DNA of 64,000 nt from Ashinkailepas kermadecensis (Eukaryota; Arthropoda; Thecostraca; Neolepadidae): positions 255,001 to 319,000 of the forward strand of contig JAOTOM010005098.1 in NCBI GenBank assembly GCA_034440615.1, written 5' to 3'. The position numbers and the translations under genes were made by a program. The notes beneath the pieces were generated by a model, which worked only from the letters and a program-made list of their open reading frames with translations, was not told the origin of the DNA and did no database searches. Of the stretch, positions 24,974-35,564 are shown piece after piece; positions within the stretch are counted from its first letter, which is position 1, and each line of letters starts with the position of its first letter.

Positions 24974-26245
24974 ATGGGGAAAAAACGAAAGAAGGACGCT
25001 AACCCGTGCTCGCCAACGGACTCCGACTCTGAATTCCCGCCACTGACAACAAAAGACGACCATCGCATGACTCCGGACTCGGCCCCTGATGCCCCATCTC
25101 ATGATACCACCGTTGATGACCCGCGCCGGACTATTCCTTTGGATGACGCCATGGAAGCCCTTTGTGCCTCACCGAACCCTGCTCGTCCCAAGACTACGAC
25201 TTCGCCTCGCAATCCGAACCATACCATCACTCTCCACGCCGCTGACCCATGCTCGAACCAGACCACGCCCTCCCAACCTGAACCAATCCAATCCGTCGAA
25301 CCCTACCTCGACAGTGCTGGCTCTTACATAGTAGTCAAGCCTGTCGAGGAAACCGTTTCCTTCCGCCGTATCAACGTTTTATGGCCGACGAAACAACTCC
25401 TCGCCATATGCTCCTTAGCCAATCCTGACATCGAAGCCCCTGCCAACGGAACCCTCGTCATAAAATCCCAAACCCGAGCCCAGACCAAAGCCCTCCTCCG
25501 CACCACCACATTTTGTGGTAAATCCGTCACAATTTCTCTCCATTCCAACCGCAATACCACCAAGGGCACCATCTTCGCGCCGGAGCTCCGCTTCATGTCT
25601 GAGGCAGATATTCAGGCGGAGCTCAGGCCGGAGGGGGTGATCCACGTCCGCCGCATCACTTCTTTTAAAGACGGCCAGAAACGTGATACGAGTCTCATTG
25701 TCCTTACCTTCAACTCTACCACTCTTCCCAAGACTCTCCTCGCCGGATACCTACGATTCCAAGTCCGTGTCTTTATTCCTAATCCTCTCCGCTGTTTTAA
25801 CTATCAGCGCTTCGGCCATGGCAGCAAAACATGCCGCCAACCAGCCCGATGCCAAAAGTGCGGCGAGACACCTCATCCACAATCCACCTGTTCCAAACCT
25901 GCCCACTGCCTCAACTGCAACACATCCGACCACTTCACCACTTCCAATATCTGCCCAGTCTGGCGACGGGAAAAGGAAATTTGCGCCGTCAAAGCAACGA
26001 CTGGGGTCTCATACCCCCAGGCCCGACGGTCTGTCGAGGCCACGTCCCCATCCACCAAGACGTACGCACAGGCGACCATCATTTCTCCCCCCACCCCTCG
26101 CGTGAACACCGCTACTACTTCAATTCAATCTGACATAACTCCCGGCTTAGCTCCACTAAAAAAAACTTGCACCACTGACCACACTTACACAAACCACCCT
26201 GGCTCCAAGCACACAGACCACTCCGGCCAAACATACTTCAACTAA
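24974..26245 (+). CDS. LINE ORF1: gag-like nucleic-acid-binding protein with zinc knuckles
   Basis: 423 codons from ATG (CCACGATGG context) to a stop at 26243, uninterrupted. The N-terminus is lysine-rich (GKKRKKD), followed by a Ser/Thr/Pro-rich linker, a globular part (about residues 110-270) and three cysteine-rich knuckles from residue 274. Knuckle 2 (CQKCGETPHPQSTC) fits C-x2-C-x4-H-x4-C. Knuckle 3 (CLNCNTSDHFTTSNIC) is a longer variant. Knuckle 1 begins CFNY where the family has CFNC, so one zinc ligand is replaced by Tyr. The CPVWRREKEI motif after the knuckles is characteristic of I/Jockey ORF1. The protein would coat LINE RNA in a cytoplasmic particle. It is intact in frame although its ORF2 partner is broken. 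Confidence 0.88.
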   Translation: MGKKRKKDANPCSPTDSDSEFPPLTTKDDHRMTPDSAPDAPSHDTTVDDPRRTIPLDDAMEALCASPNPARPKTTTSPRNPNHTITLHAADPCSNQTTPSQPEPIQSVEPYLDSAGSYIVVKPVEETVSFRRINVLWPTKQLLAICSLANPDIEAPANGTLVIKSQTRAQTKALLRTTTFCGKSVTISLHSNRNTTKGTIFAPELRFMSEADIQAELRPEGVIHVRRITSFKDGQKRDTSLIVLTFNSTTLPKTLLAGYLRFQVRVFIPNPLRCFNYQRFGHGSKTCRQPARCQKCGETPHPQSTCSKPAHCLNCNTSDHFTTSNICPVWRREKEICAVKATTGVSYPQARRSVEATSPSTKTYAQATIISPPTPRVNTATTSIQSDITPGLAPLKKTCTTDHTYTNHPGSKHTDHSGQTYFN

Positions 26246-26554
26246 TTCCACACTAGGAATGCCCGACCCCGCAGCCATTCGGCTGCAGGGGAAATGCGTA
26301 CCACTTCGGTGGGCCGCCGACTAAGCCCGGCGTGTCCAGTGCCGGCCGGAGCCCATGTGACCCGACCGACTCCCAGCCGGCAGGCATCCCCCGCGGCAGT
26401 GGCCGGCCGCCGTGACCTTGCCAAGGCCACTGGCCGGCCGGACGGCTCTGGCGGGTCCACCGCCGCCGTCCGCACCCAACCCACATATCCGCCAGAATTA
26501 CACTCCTGGCTCCGACATGCACCGAAGGGTGCCGACAAATATTAATTTCCACAA
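26246..26554 (+). other. GC-rich spacer between LINE ORF1 and ORF2
   Basis: About 310 bp, rich in GGCCGG. It contains a perfect hairpin, GCAGCC-ATTC-GGCTGC (26271-26286), and an inverted pair around GTGGCCGGCC / GGCCACTGGCC (26399-26440). Frames in it run on both strands and are not considered coding. Its GC content contrasts with the AT-rich ORF2 that follows. Confidence 0.6.
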
Positions 26555-27810
26555 ATGTCCATATTTCTTCAATGGAACTGCCGTAGTTTAATATCAAAAT
26601 GGGCAGAAATGAAAGCATTTTTTTGTTTACTCACCCCCATTCTCATCGCACTACAGGAAACCTGGTTCCTACCCACCGAAACATATAATTCCAATCTTTT
26701 CAATTATTCGCTGTACCGTCACGACGAGGTCCGTGGACCACATCGCAGTGGCGGTACAGCCCTTTACATTAACAATAATTACACACATACACAAATTACA
26801 CCTCATTCACCGTTACAAGCCGTAGCTTGTACATTACGTTTTCATGGTCGAAATATAGATGTATGCTCACTATACATTCCACCGTCTACAGACAACACAA
26901 ACATTTTGACAAAATTAGAAAACCTCATCACAAATTTCAAAAACCAGTTCATCTTACTTGGCGATTTCAACGGTCATAGCCCAGCGTGGGATAAAAAATG
27001 TACACACCCAGACACTCGCGGACGCATTATTCAACACATTTTAGACTGACACAATTTAGTAATACTTAACACTGGAGAGCCGACATTTTTTTTCACCTCG
27101 GACACAACACAGAAACTGCAATAGATTTAACAATTTGCTCTCCAGCTCTGGCCAACGATTTCGATTGGACCATAGACACAGACATTCATGACAGCGATCA
27201 CTGCCCCATCAAATTCATACCCACTTTTTCAACTGCGACAGATAACACGCCCAATTTTATCCCGCGCTGGAAAATTTCAAAAGCCGATTGGACAACATTT
27301 CAGGAACTTTCTGATATTCAATACAACCCCAACATTTCTCCCGTCGAAAACATCAACTCAATTGCAGATACACTTTTCGAAGCAGCATCTACTACAATTC
27401 CACTCACAAAACATTTTGCAAAACGAACGCCGGTACCTTGGTGGTGTCAAGAAATTTCATAAGCAATTGCGATTAGAAAAAGAGCATTTAGGAAGTATTT
27501 ACGACATCCTGATCAAGAAAATTTAACTACCCGTAATCGTAAACGTGCGAGGACCCGCCGCATCAGTCGAGAAGCTAGGCGTCGTTCATGGTCCTCATAT
27601 TTACAGCAGCTCACTTCCCAAACACCTCTAAGTAAAATATGGCAATTAATCCGACGTATATCCCCATTTCAATCTCTCCCGGCCCTCAAAATCCACAATC
27701 TTACCATTACAGACTCACAAACCATAGTAAATACGATAGCTGATACCATAGCCCATAATAGCTCCGATGAGAACTACCGACCTAATTTCTTACAAAATGC
27801 ACAACACTTT
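26555..27810 (+). pseudogene. LINE ORF2, N-terminal endonuclease part, broken
   Basis: Starts at ATG 26555 with QWNCRSL (metal-binding Asn), then QETW (catalytic Glu), SLYIPPSTD, and LLGDFNGHSPAWD (Asp and Asn of the active site). The frame hits TGA near 27047. A shift in the T run near 27085 then leads to AIDLTICSPAL and the final catalytic HDSDHCPI. A further stop, TAA, is near 27461. After that the linker RKRAFRKYLRHPD and the SWSSYLQQL region read open to QNAQHF at about 27808, just before the reverse transcriptase would begin. All endonuclease catalytic motifs are still recognisable, so decay is moderate. The product nicked target DNA for reverse transcription. Confidence 0.82.
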
Positions 27811-28184
27811 TTATTATTTTTTTATTTATTTATTATTACTTTTTATTTTTCTGCGAGAAACCAACTTATTCCAGGCCTTATAAACTGACTTTTACGATTT
27901 TGTACTTTGTTCCTTTTCATCAATGGCGCGAAATGGTCTAAGGAGGCCGAAGTGCCTAATTTAACAAAATCAAATCCATGCCATTACCGAGACCATCCAG
28001 CACCGTTCGTGTTTACACTGATCCACTGATCCAGTTTTATCGACACACTACTTGCCTTTCTACCAGGGTAACTGACTGAATTGGCACATGCCGTCCCTTT
28101 CGGCAATAAATGCTACACTTGCAAAGTTCGCGTCGAAGACTGCTACTTTCAGCATCGTGAAAGTAGCAGAACCGAACGCGGTGT
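27811..28184. other. AT-rich sequence after the LINE break, no gene
   Basis: Begins with a TTTATT-rich tract directly at the point where ORF2 homology ends; the remainder is unique. The tract may mark the junction of an inserted element. Confidence 0.5.
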
Positions 28185-28735
28185 GTCAGAGTATTGACAT
28201 CTTGGCTCCTCTAGCCGTCCGGGTATTGACATCTTGGCTCCTCTAGCCGTCAGGATATTGACATCTTGACTCCTCCGGCCATCAGGATATTGACATCTTA
28301 GCTCCTCAAGCTGTCAGGGTATTGACATCTTGGCTCCTCAAGCTGTCAGGGTATTGACATCTTGGCTCCTCAAGCTGTCAGGGTATTGACATCTTGGCTC
28401 CTCAAGCTGTCAGGGTATTGACATCTTGGCTCCTCTAGGCGTCAGGATATTGACATCTTGACTCCTCCGGCCATCAGGATATTGACATCTTGGCTCCTCA
28501 AGCTGTCAGGATATTAACCTGTTAGCCCTTCTGGCCGTGAGGGTATTAGCCTCTTAGCTCCTCTCACCATCAGGGTATTGACATCGTGGCTCCTCTCGCT
28601 GTCAGGGTATTGACACCTGGTCCCCACTCGCCGTCAAGGTATTGACATCGTGGCTCCTCTCGCTGTCTGGACATTGACACCGTGGTCCCTCTCGCCGTCA
28701 GGGTGTTAGCCTCTTAGCTCTTCTCACGGTTGTGC
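28185..28735. repeat. 32-bp minisatellite, about 17 copies
   Basis: The unit contains GTATTGACATCTTGGCTCCT and a CAAGCTGTCAGG or CTAGCCGTCAGG end. Central copies are nearly identical, and copies from 28510 on are increasingly diverged (TTAGCCTCTTAGCTCC, GACATCGTGGCTCC). Confidence 0.92.
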
Positions 28736-29044
28736 TCAATACGAATATCTTTGCAGATCTTGCAAGTGTCAGGCGTTATAGCTCTACACCATCTTCATTC
28801 AGTATTTAGACATTCATATTCAAACCGGACGTCAGAAAATTCCGCCCTATGTGCGCATGCCTCAATGCCGCCCTATGTGCGCAAGTATCGTCGTTTTCAA
28901 CCGACACGAAGCAGTAAGGCCTGTAATGTGTGCTATCGCCTGGGATCAATATCTAGCTCTCAGGTCATCGTAGATTTCGGGCTTCCTGTGGGATATTTTG
29001 GATGATGGTATTCCATAGAAAATGGCCGGCTCGCAGATGCTGTT
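28736..29044. other. No recognised gene
   Basis: Unique sequence between the 32-bp array and the SINE-like head of the composite repeat; GCCCTATGTGCGCA occurs twice (28841 and 28870). Confidence 0.4.
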
Positions 29045-29235
29045 GGTGCCGACAGCTTGGTGCCTAGAAGGTTCGGCTTCTGATCGGAAGATCTGTATTT
29101 GAAACTCACTAGCTGGCAGCTAGCCAGCTGGGATTCCAAGTGTTACTCATGGCGAATCCTTCTGAAAGGCCTGTGACGCCAACTTGTCGGAGCGATCAAA
29201 AGTGTCGTAAAAGAACCCAAGGCTGCTCGAAGCTT
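29045..29235 (+). repeat. tRNA-derived SINE-like head of the composite element
   Basis: The stretch has an A-box-like AGCTTGGTGCCTAGAAGG, a paired CTTCTGATCGGAAG arm and a degenerate B box (TTTGAAACTC), followed by TGTGACGCCAACTTGTCGGA and GTGTCGTAAAAGAACCCAAGG-like sequence (core GTCGTAAAAGAACCC). The second copy carries the same parts inverted (about 43020-43140). GTCGTAAAA is shared with the SINE at 51.2 kb. Confidence 0.5.
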
Positions 29236-29429
29236 TCACTGACACTAAACTCCTAGCAACAGCACACATCCATCTGCTGTTGCTATCACGCAGCTAACAC
29301 AAATATCCTCAATTTCAATTTTTAGTTAAGCGCGTCTTCAGTTAGGTAGTGTTCGTGATACACCCCAGTACACCAGCTATCTCTTCACACTGCTCTCGGA
29401 CTCCAAACATCAAATTGGGCTCACGGATA

Positions 29430-29720
29430 CCAGTCAAATTCCGCCACGCAGTTCACCGGCACTCGCCCAGTTCACCGGCACTCCTCCAGTTCACCGGGAG
29501 TCTTCCAGTTCATCGGCACTCCTCCAGTTCACCGGCACTTCTCCACCTCAGAAGCACCTCCCCAGTTCATCGTTACTCCTCCAGTTCACCGACACCTCTC
29601 CGGTTCACCGACACTCCTCCAGTTCACAATCCCTCCAGTTCACAGGTACCAGACCAGTTCACAGGCACCCAACCAGTTCACAGACATCCTGCCAGTTCAC
29701 AGTCACCCATCCAGTTAATT
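29430..29720. repeat. 19-bp minisatellite (CGGCACTCCTCCAGTTCAC)
   Basis: About 15 copies of CGGCACTCCTCCAGTTCAC with variable quality; the inverted partner in the second composite copy is at about 42600-42790, with shorter and more diverged units. Confidence 0.9.
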
Positions 29721-30147
29721 GGCTTCCCTCCAGTTTGCAATGGCCGCCGAGTTCCACGCCGGGGCCGGCTTACGAGGCCGAGACAGACCGCAACTGAGCT
29801 AAATGTCCACGAGACCCATGTTTAATAGCCCATGTCGTGCGCCCGCCCGGGGGCATGTTTGAGAGCACCCCACAGGACGGAAACGGGCAGAGTTTGACAA
29901 CGTTTTACATCGTGTGATTGGACTCGTTAAGATCAACGTCGATGGCATCTGTGGGCGTCGACGACTCCTCGTCGGCACCGACGGCTCCCGGCCGTCGCAT
30001 TGTGTCCATTGGCCACGCGCCGGGCGAGTGATTGTTTGGTAAACATTACCCGAGGGCATTGTAGGTCGCAACCATCCAACAGTCGTCGCCTGGTATTGTC
30101 ACACCGACATCAGGGCAGCACTCCGGTAACCACCTGGCTGACACAAC

Positions 30148-32303
30148 GCACCCGGACACAACACAACACACGGACCCAGGCACAACACAACACACGGACC
30201 CGGACACAACACAACACACGGACCCGGACACAACACAACACACGAACCCAAACACAACACACGAACCCGGACACAACACAACACACGGACCCGGACACAA
30301 CACAACACACGAACCCAAACACAACGCACGAACCCGGACACAACACAACACACGGACCCGGACACAGCACAACACACGAACCCAAACACAACACACGAAC
30401 CCGGACACAACACAGCGCACGGACCCAGACACAACACAACACACGGATCCGGACACAACACAACACACGGATCCAAACACAACACAACACACGGACCCAG
30501 GCACAACACAACACACGGACCCGGACACAACACAACACACGGATCCGGACACAACACAACACACGGATCCAAACACAACACAACACACGGACCCAGACAC
30601 AACACATCACACGGACCCGGACACAACACAACACACGGACCCGGACACAATACAACACACGGACCCAGGCACAACACAACACACGGACCCAAACACAACA
30701 CAACACACGGACCCAGACACAACACAACACACAGACCCGGACACAACACAACACACGGGCCCAGGCACAACACAACACACGGACCCGGACACAACACAAC
30801 ACACGGACCCGGACACAACACAACACACGAACCCAAACACAACACACGAACCCGGCCACAACACAACACACGGACCCGGACACAACACAACACACGGACC
30901 CGGACACAACACAACACACGGACCCAGACACAACACAACACACGGATCCGGACACAACACAACACACGGACCCGGACACAACACAACACACGAACCCAAA
31001 CACAACACAACACACGGACCCAGGCACAACACAACACACGGATCCGGACACAACACAACACACGGACCCGGACACAACACAACACACGAACCCAAACACA
31101 ACACACGAACCCGGACACAACACAACACACGGACCCAGGCACAACACAACACACGGACCCAAACACAACACAACACACGGACCCAGACACAACACATCAC
31201 ACGGACCCGGGCACAACACAACACACGGACCCAGGCACAACACAGCACACGGACCCGGACACAACACAACACACGGACCCGGACACAACACAACACACGA
31301 ACCCGGGCACAACACAACACACGGACCCGGACACACCACAACACACGGATCCAGACACAACTCAACACACGGACTCAGACACAAAACAACACACGGACCC
31401 AGGCACAACACAACACACGGACCCGGACACAACACAACACACGGACCCGGACACAACACAACACACGGACCCGGACACAACACAACACACGAACCCAAAC
31501 ACAACACACGAACCCGGACACAACACAACACACGGACTCAGACACAACACAACACACGGACCCAAACACAACACAACACACGGACCCGGACACAACACAA
31601 CACACGGACCCGGACACAACACAACACACGGACCCGGACACAACACAACACACGGACCCAGGCACAACACAACACACGGACCCAGACACAACACAACACA
31701 CGGACCCGGACACAACACAACACACGAACCCGGACACAACACAACACACGAACCCGGACACAACACAACACACGGACCCGGACACAACACAACACACGGA
31801 CCCGGACACAACACAACACACGGACTCAGACACAAAACAACACACGGACCCAGGCACAACACAACACACGGACCCAGACACAACACAACACACGGACCCA
31901 GACACAACACAACACACGGACTCAGACACAAAAAAACACACGGACCCAGACACAACACAACACACGGACTCAGACACAACGCAACACACGGCCCAAACAC
32001 AACACAACACACGGACCCAGGCACAACACAACACACGGACCCGGACACAACACAACACACGGACCCAGGCACAACCCAACACACGGACCCAGGCACAACA
32101 CAACACACGGACTCAGACACAAAACAACACACGGACCCAGGCACAAAACAGCACACGGACCCAGACACAACACAACACACGGACTCAGACACAAAAAAAA
32201 ACACACGGACCCAGACACAACACAACACACGGACTCAGACACAACGCAACACACGGCCCAAACACAACACAACACACGGACTCAGACACAACGCAACACA
32301 CGG
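30148..32303. repeat. 22-bp minisatellite (CACGGACCCGGACACAACAC type), about 98 copies
   Basis: The unit is CACGGACCCGGACACAACAC plus AA; common variants are CCCAGAC, CCCAGGC, GATCC, GACTCAG and GAACCCAAAC. A shortened AACCCAAACACAACACACG unit recurs at irregular intervals (30243, 30312, 30378, 30829, 31088, 31491), and a block with the distinctive ACACAAAAAAACAC variant occurs near 31926 and again near 32190, about twelve units apart. As 22 is not divisible by three, all frames read the same peptide, giving an 891-codon Thr/His/Gln frame on the plus strand and Cys/Val-rich frames on the minus strand. These are not genes. Confidence 0.97.
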
Positions 32304-32949
32304 AGGTCGTTAGCTGGTCGTTGTCGGCGTCGCATACAAAGGCACGCTAATACTGCGGACATGACGGGCCTGTGTACATGTGCATGTCCCCTGGCTCTAC
32401 AAACACTTCCCCGCCCGCTGCCGGCCAGACGTTCGTGGCTGAGTATTCTCGACTCATATACTCTAGCCGTCCAATGCAGGCAACAGGTCAGTGAAAAAGG
32501 CTGTGTGGCTATGGCTAGACCTGTCTATAGGTATTTGCCTGTCAATGGACATAGCTATAACAATATCTCTCAACATTTTATTGAGCCCAATAACATCTTG
32601 GCAACAACATCTTGGCAACAACACCTTGCACTTTGCTCTAGACTGAGTAGATCTCTCCGACCATCCTACTCCTGATCGATCACAATATTCACAGGAAACA
32701 AAATGCAATAAACTGAAACAGAAGCTCCCTCTAGCTCGCTAAAAGCCTGCTGTAGCACACGTTTTTCCTTTCGCGCAGGAATATAGATGGAATGGCTCGT
32801 CACAGATTCTTATTCAACGCCACAGCCCGATAATTTATGAATATTTCATTCGGCTGGAAGGCATTCATAACCAAAAAAGGCGAAACAAAAACAGCATGTT
32901 CTGAATGCGGTGTTGTTTGCTTGGCTTCCAGCACAGTTAGTCCTGCACA

Positions 32950-33830
32950 CCACCCAGCGTCAGCTGGGGATAGACAGGGTGTCAGCTGGGGACAGACAGG
33001 GCGTTAGCTGGGCACAGACAGGTCGTCAGCTGGGGACAGACAGGGTGTCAGTTGGGGACAGACAGGGCGTCAGCTGGGGATAGACAGGGTGTCAGTTGGG
33101 GACAGACAGGGCGTTAGCTGGGCACAGACAGGTCGTCAGCTGGGGACAGGCAGGGTGTCAGCTGGGGACAGACAGGGTGTCAGTTGGGGACAGACAGGGT
33201 GTCAGCTGGGCACAGACAGGTCGTCAGCTGGGGACAGACAGGGCGTCAGCTGGGGACAGACAGGGTGTCAGTTGGGGACAGACAGGGCGTCAGCTGAGGA
33301 CAGACAGGGCGTCAGCTGGGCACAGACAGGGCGTCAGCTGAGGACAGACAGGGTGTCAGTTGGGCACAGACAGGTCGTCAGCTGGGGACAGACAGGGTGT
33401 CAGTTGGGGACAGACAGGGCGTCAGTTGGGGACAGACAGGGTGTCAGTTGGGGACAGACAGGGTGTCAGTTGGGGACAGACAGGGTGTCAGTTGGGGACA
33501 GACAGGGCGTCAGCTGAGGACAGACAGGGCGTCAGCTGGGGACAGACACAGACAGGTCGTCAGCTAGGGACAGACAGGGCGTCAGTTGGGGACAAACAGG
33601 GCGTCAGCTGGGGACAGGCAGGGTGTCAGCTGGGCACAGACAGGTCGTCAGCTGGGGACAGACAGGGTGTCAGTTGGGGACAGACAGGTCGTCAGCTGGG
33701 GACAGACAGGGCGTCAGCTGGGGACAGACAGGGCGTCAGCTGGGGACAGACAGGCTGTCAGCTGAGGACAAACAAGGCGTCAGCTGGGCACAGACAGGCT
33801 GTCAGTTGGGGACAGACAGCGCGTCAGCAG
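32950..33830. repeat. 22-bp minisatellite (GACAGACAGGGTGTCAGTTG type)
   Basis: About 40 copies of GACAGACAGGGTGTCAGTTG plus GG, with GGCGTCAGCTGGG, GTCGTCAGCTGGG and GGCACAGAC variants. Open frames (Gly/Gln/Ser/Asp-rich) are repeat artefacts. Confidence 0.96.
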
Positions 33831-33837
33831 CCCATGG

Positions 33838-34015
33838 CCGTCTGGTGTCATCTGGCAGTCACTGTAATGCCAGCTGGCGGTAGTTGTAATGCCAGTTGGC
33901 AGGTGCTGTTGCGTCAGCTGGAGGTAGTTGCAATGTCAGCTGGCGGCAGTTGTAATGTCAGCTGGCGGTAGTTGTAATGTCAGCTGGCTGTAGTTGTAAC
34001 GTCAGCTGACGTTAG
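33838..34015. repeat. 22-bp repeat (TAATGCCAGCTGGCGGTAGT type)
   Basis: About eight copies containing TAATGTCAGCTGGCGGTAGT. It shares TGTCAGCTGG in the same phase with the preceding array, so both probably come from one ancestor. It ends in the 18-bp perfect palindrome TAACGTCAGCTGACGTTA at 33997-34014. Confidence 0.88.
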
Positions 34016-34890
34016 TCAGAGTGGTCGTGTCGACCACCGTCCAGTGCCGCATCACTAACACATTACCAATGCAACAGAACACATCCATTTGCCGATGAGA
34101 GGTGGGTGATCCAGAGACAATGGGGCCGCGGTCATTAGGGGAACGCGACCACGCTCACGCACCAGGGGCTGTCAAATGTGACTGACGGCAACACGGCGCC
34201 GCGATCGGTGGCTGCACTATTGAGAGCCACTGGCGACACCTCGTTAGCCTGTCATCCGCGGTATTCTCCACGGGCGGCGCATAGACGACATATCCACACA
34301 CGCGTCGCAGGTGAAGAAGGTCGCACCGGCAAGAGCCCGAAGAAGATCGGTAATCACCTCAACAGGAGCAACAACATTCGCTCACTACTCATTCAATCCA
34401 GCAACGACGCAAACTCCGGCATACTCCCAACACCACACACCACTCAGGGAACACGCATCACAGCGACACAAGCCACTCACCTGAGCACCAGCCGGGGAAC
34501 CATCTGGACCTCTGAGCTGGTGTCCGTTAGCGAGGACACCCTGTGTCCTCTATCTAAGCGACCAGGGTGTCGTGTCAGTCTATAGACCACCCACACAACC
34601 AAACAAAACGCAAGCACACCACCTGAAGCTGAGTTTCAATACCAGCACACCACCACACACCTACACGCATCGTACCTTAAGTACTCAATCACATCACGTG
34701 CATCGCTTCGCGTTGCTCTCTCACCGCCAGAGATACGGGCGCGACGCGAGAGGGACCACATAAAGGCCGGTCCAAACCGCCGCCGGCCCGGAAGAAGTTT
34801 GATCGCCGGACACCGTGTATGGTATGATTTCCGGTCCGGTCGGCGAACATTTTCCCGGTGGCTGTGTGAACCGGGTCCCGCGCACCAGGA
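34016..34890. other. No recognised gene
   Basis: Unique sequence with one 135-codon plus-strand frame (34178-34585) that lacks any motif, neighbours or splice context. It is left uncalled. Confidence 0.4.
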
Positions 34891-34894
34891 TACC

Positions 34895-35190
34895 GCCGGA
34901 GGCCGGCCCTCCGCCGGCCCACCGTCGGTACTCCGCGGCCCTCCGTCGGCCCTCCGTCGGCCCGCCGCCGGCCCTCCGTCGGCCCTCCGCCGGCCCTCCG
35001 CCGGCCCTTCGCCGGCCCTTCGCCGGCCCTCCGTCGGCCCTCCGACGGCCCTCCGACGGCCCTCCGCCGGCCCTCCGCCAGCCCTCCGCCGGCCCTCCGT
35101 CGGCCCGCCGCCGGCCCTCCGCCGGTCCTCCGCCGGCACTCCGCTGGCCCTCCGTCGGCCCTCCGCCGGCCCTCCTCCGGCCCGACCGGC
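34895..35190. repeat. 11-bp GC-rich minisatellite (GGCCCTCCGTC)
   Basis: About 26 copies of GGCCCTCCGTC, alternating with GGCCCTCCGCC and GGCCCGCCGCC. All frames on both strands are open and overlap, giving Pro/Ala/Arg- or Gly/Arg-rich peptides. Confidence 0.95.
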
Positions 35191-35564
35191 CCGACACCAG
35201 CCTGCCCCTCCGCGCACATGCGCGAGCGTACCTCGAGAGGAAACAGGCGAAAACACAGACGGCCCGACTTTGGATGAGAACAGGTGCAATCGCGCTGTGG
35301 ACGTGGCTGATCGTAATTACCCATATCTTGTCGCTTGCAGACGTTGCAACGACTTGAACCGTTGTGTAGTTATTTATTTAGCCTGATTCTAAAAGCATGC
35401 AGGCAATGTTTCCTGATAACAGATATCGTCGCTCGTCAATCAACTATGATGTGAGCCATTTAGACAGGCATGGCAGTTGTGACGATTGTTTAATACCCAG
35501 CATGGATAGCACAGTTCGGTGACGTGAACTCGCCTGCTAAATCACCCCACCGGAGCCTCAGTCT

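Larger units (their letters stand above)
24815..27810 (+). mobile_element. I-group LINE, 5' half (UTR, ORF1, start of ORF2)
   Basis: A 5' leader with two hairpins, a gag-like ORF1 with zinc knuckles, a GC-rich spacer of about 310 bp and an endonuclease-containing ORF2 that breaks off near 27810. The gag-plus-endonuclease order matches I/Jockey LINEs, and the matching 3' half at 35.5 kb carries an RNase H domain, which points to the I group. The 5' edge is approximate, set by the first leader hairpin. Confidence 0.85.
29045..34015 (+). mobile_element. Composite repeat element, long copy
   Basis: A block that matches, in inverted order, the DNA at 40880-43140. In order it holds a tRNA/SINE-like head, a conserved AT-rich part, a 19-bp array, a strongly conserved block (29930-30150), a 22-bp array, another conserved part (32306-32900) and two related 22-bp arrays ending in an 18-bp palindrome. 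No transposase or reverse transcriptase is encoded, so it would be non-autonomous if mobile. Tandem arrays differ in length between copies whereas the spacers correspond one to one. Class is unknown; Helitron-like elements can carry internal minisatellites, but no diagnostic end was proved. Confidence 0.7.

Noticed and set aside
30000..32675. 891-codon plus-strand frame rich in Thr, His and Gln
   Set aside because: Produced by the stop-free 22-bp unit; the corresponding frame in the inverted second copy differs in length and ends, with no conservation beyond the repeat.
18120..34015. Regularly spaced arrays considered as CRISPR
   Set aside because: Units are contiguous tandem copies without unique spacers, in a eukaryotic context.
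34178..34585. 135-codon plus-strand frame
   Set aside because: No recognised domain, lies between repeats and has no transcription or splicing signals that I could see.
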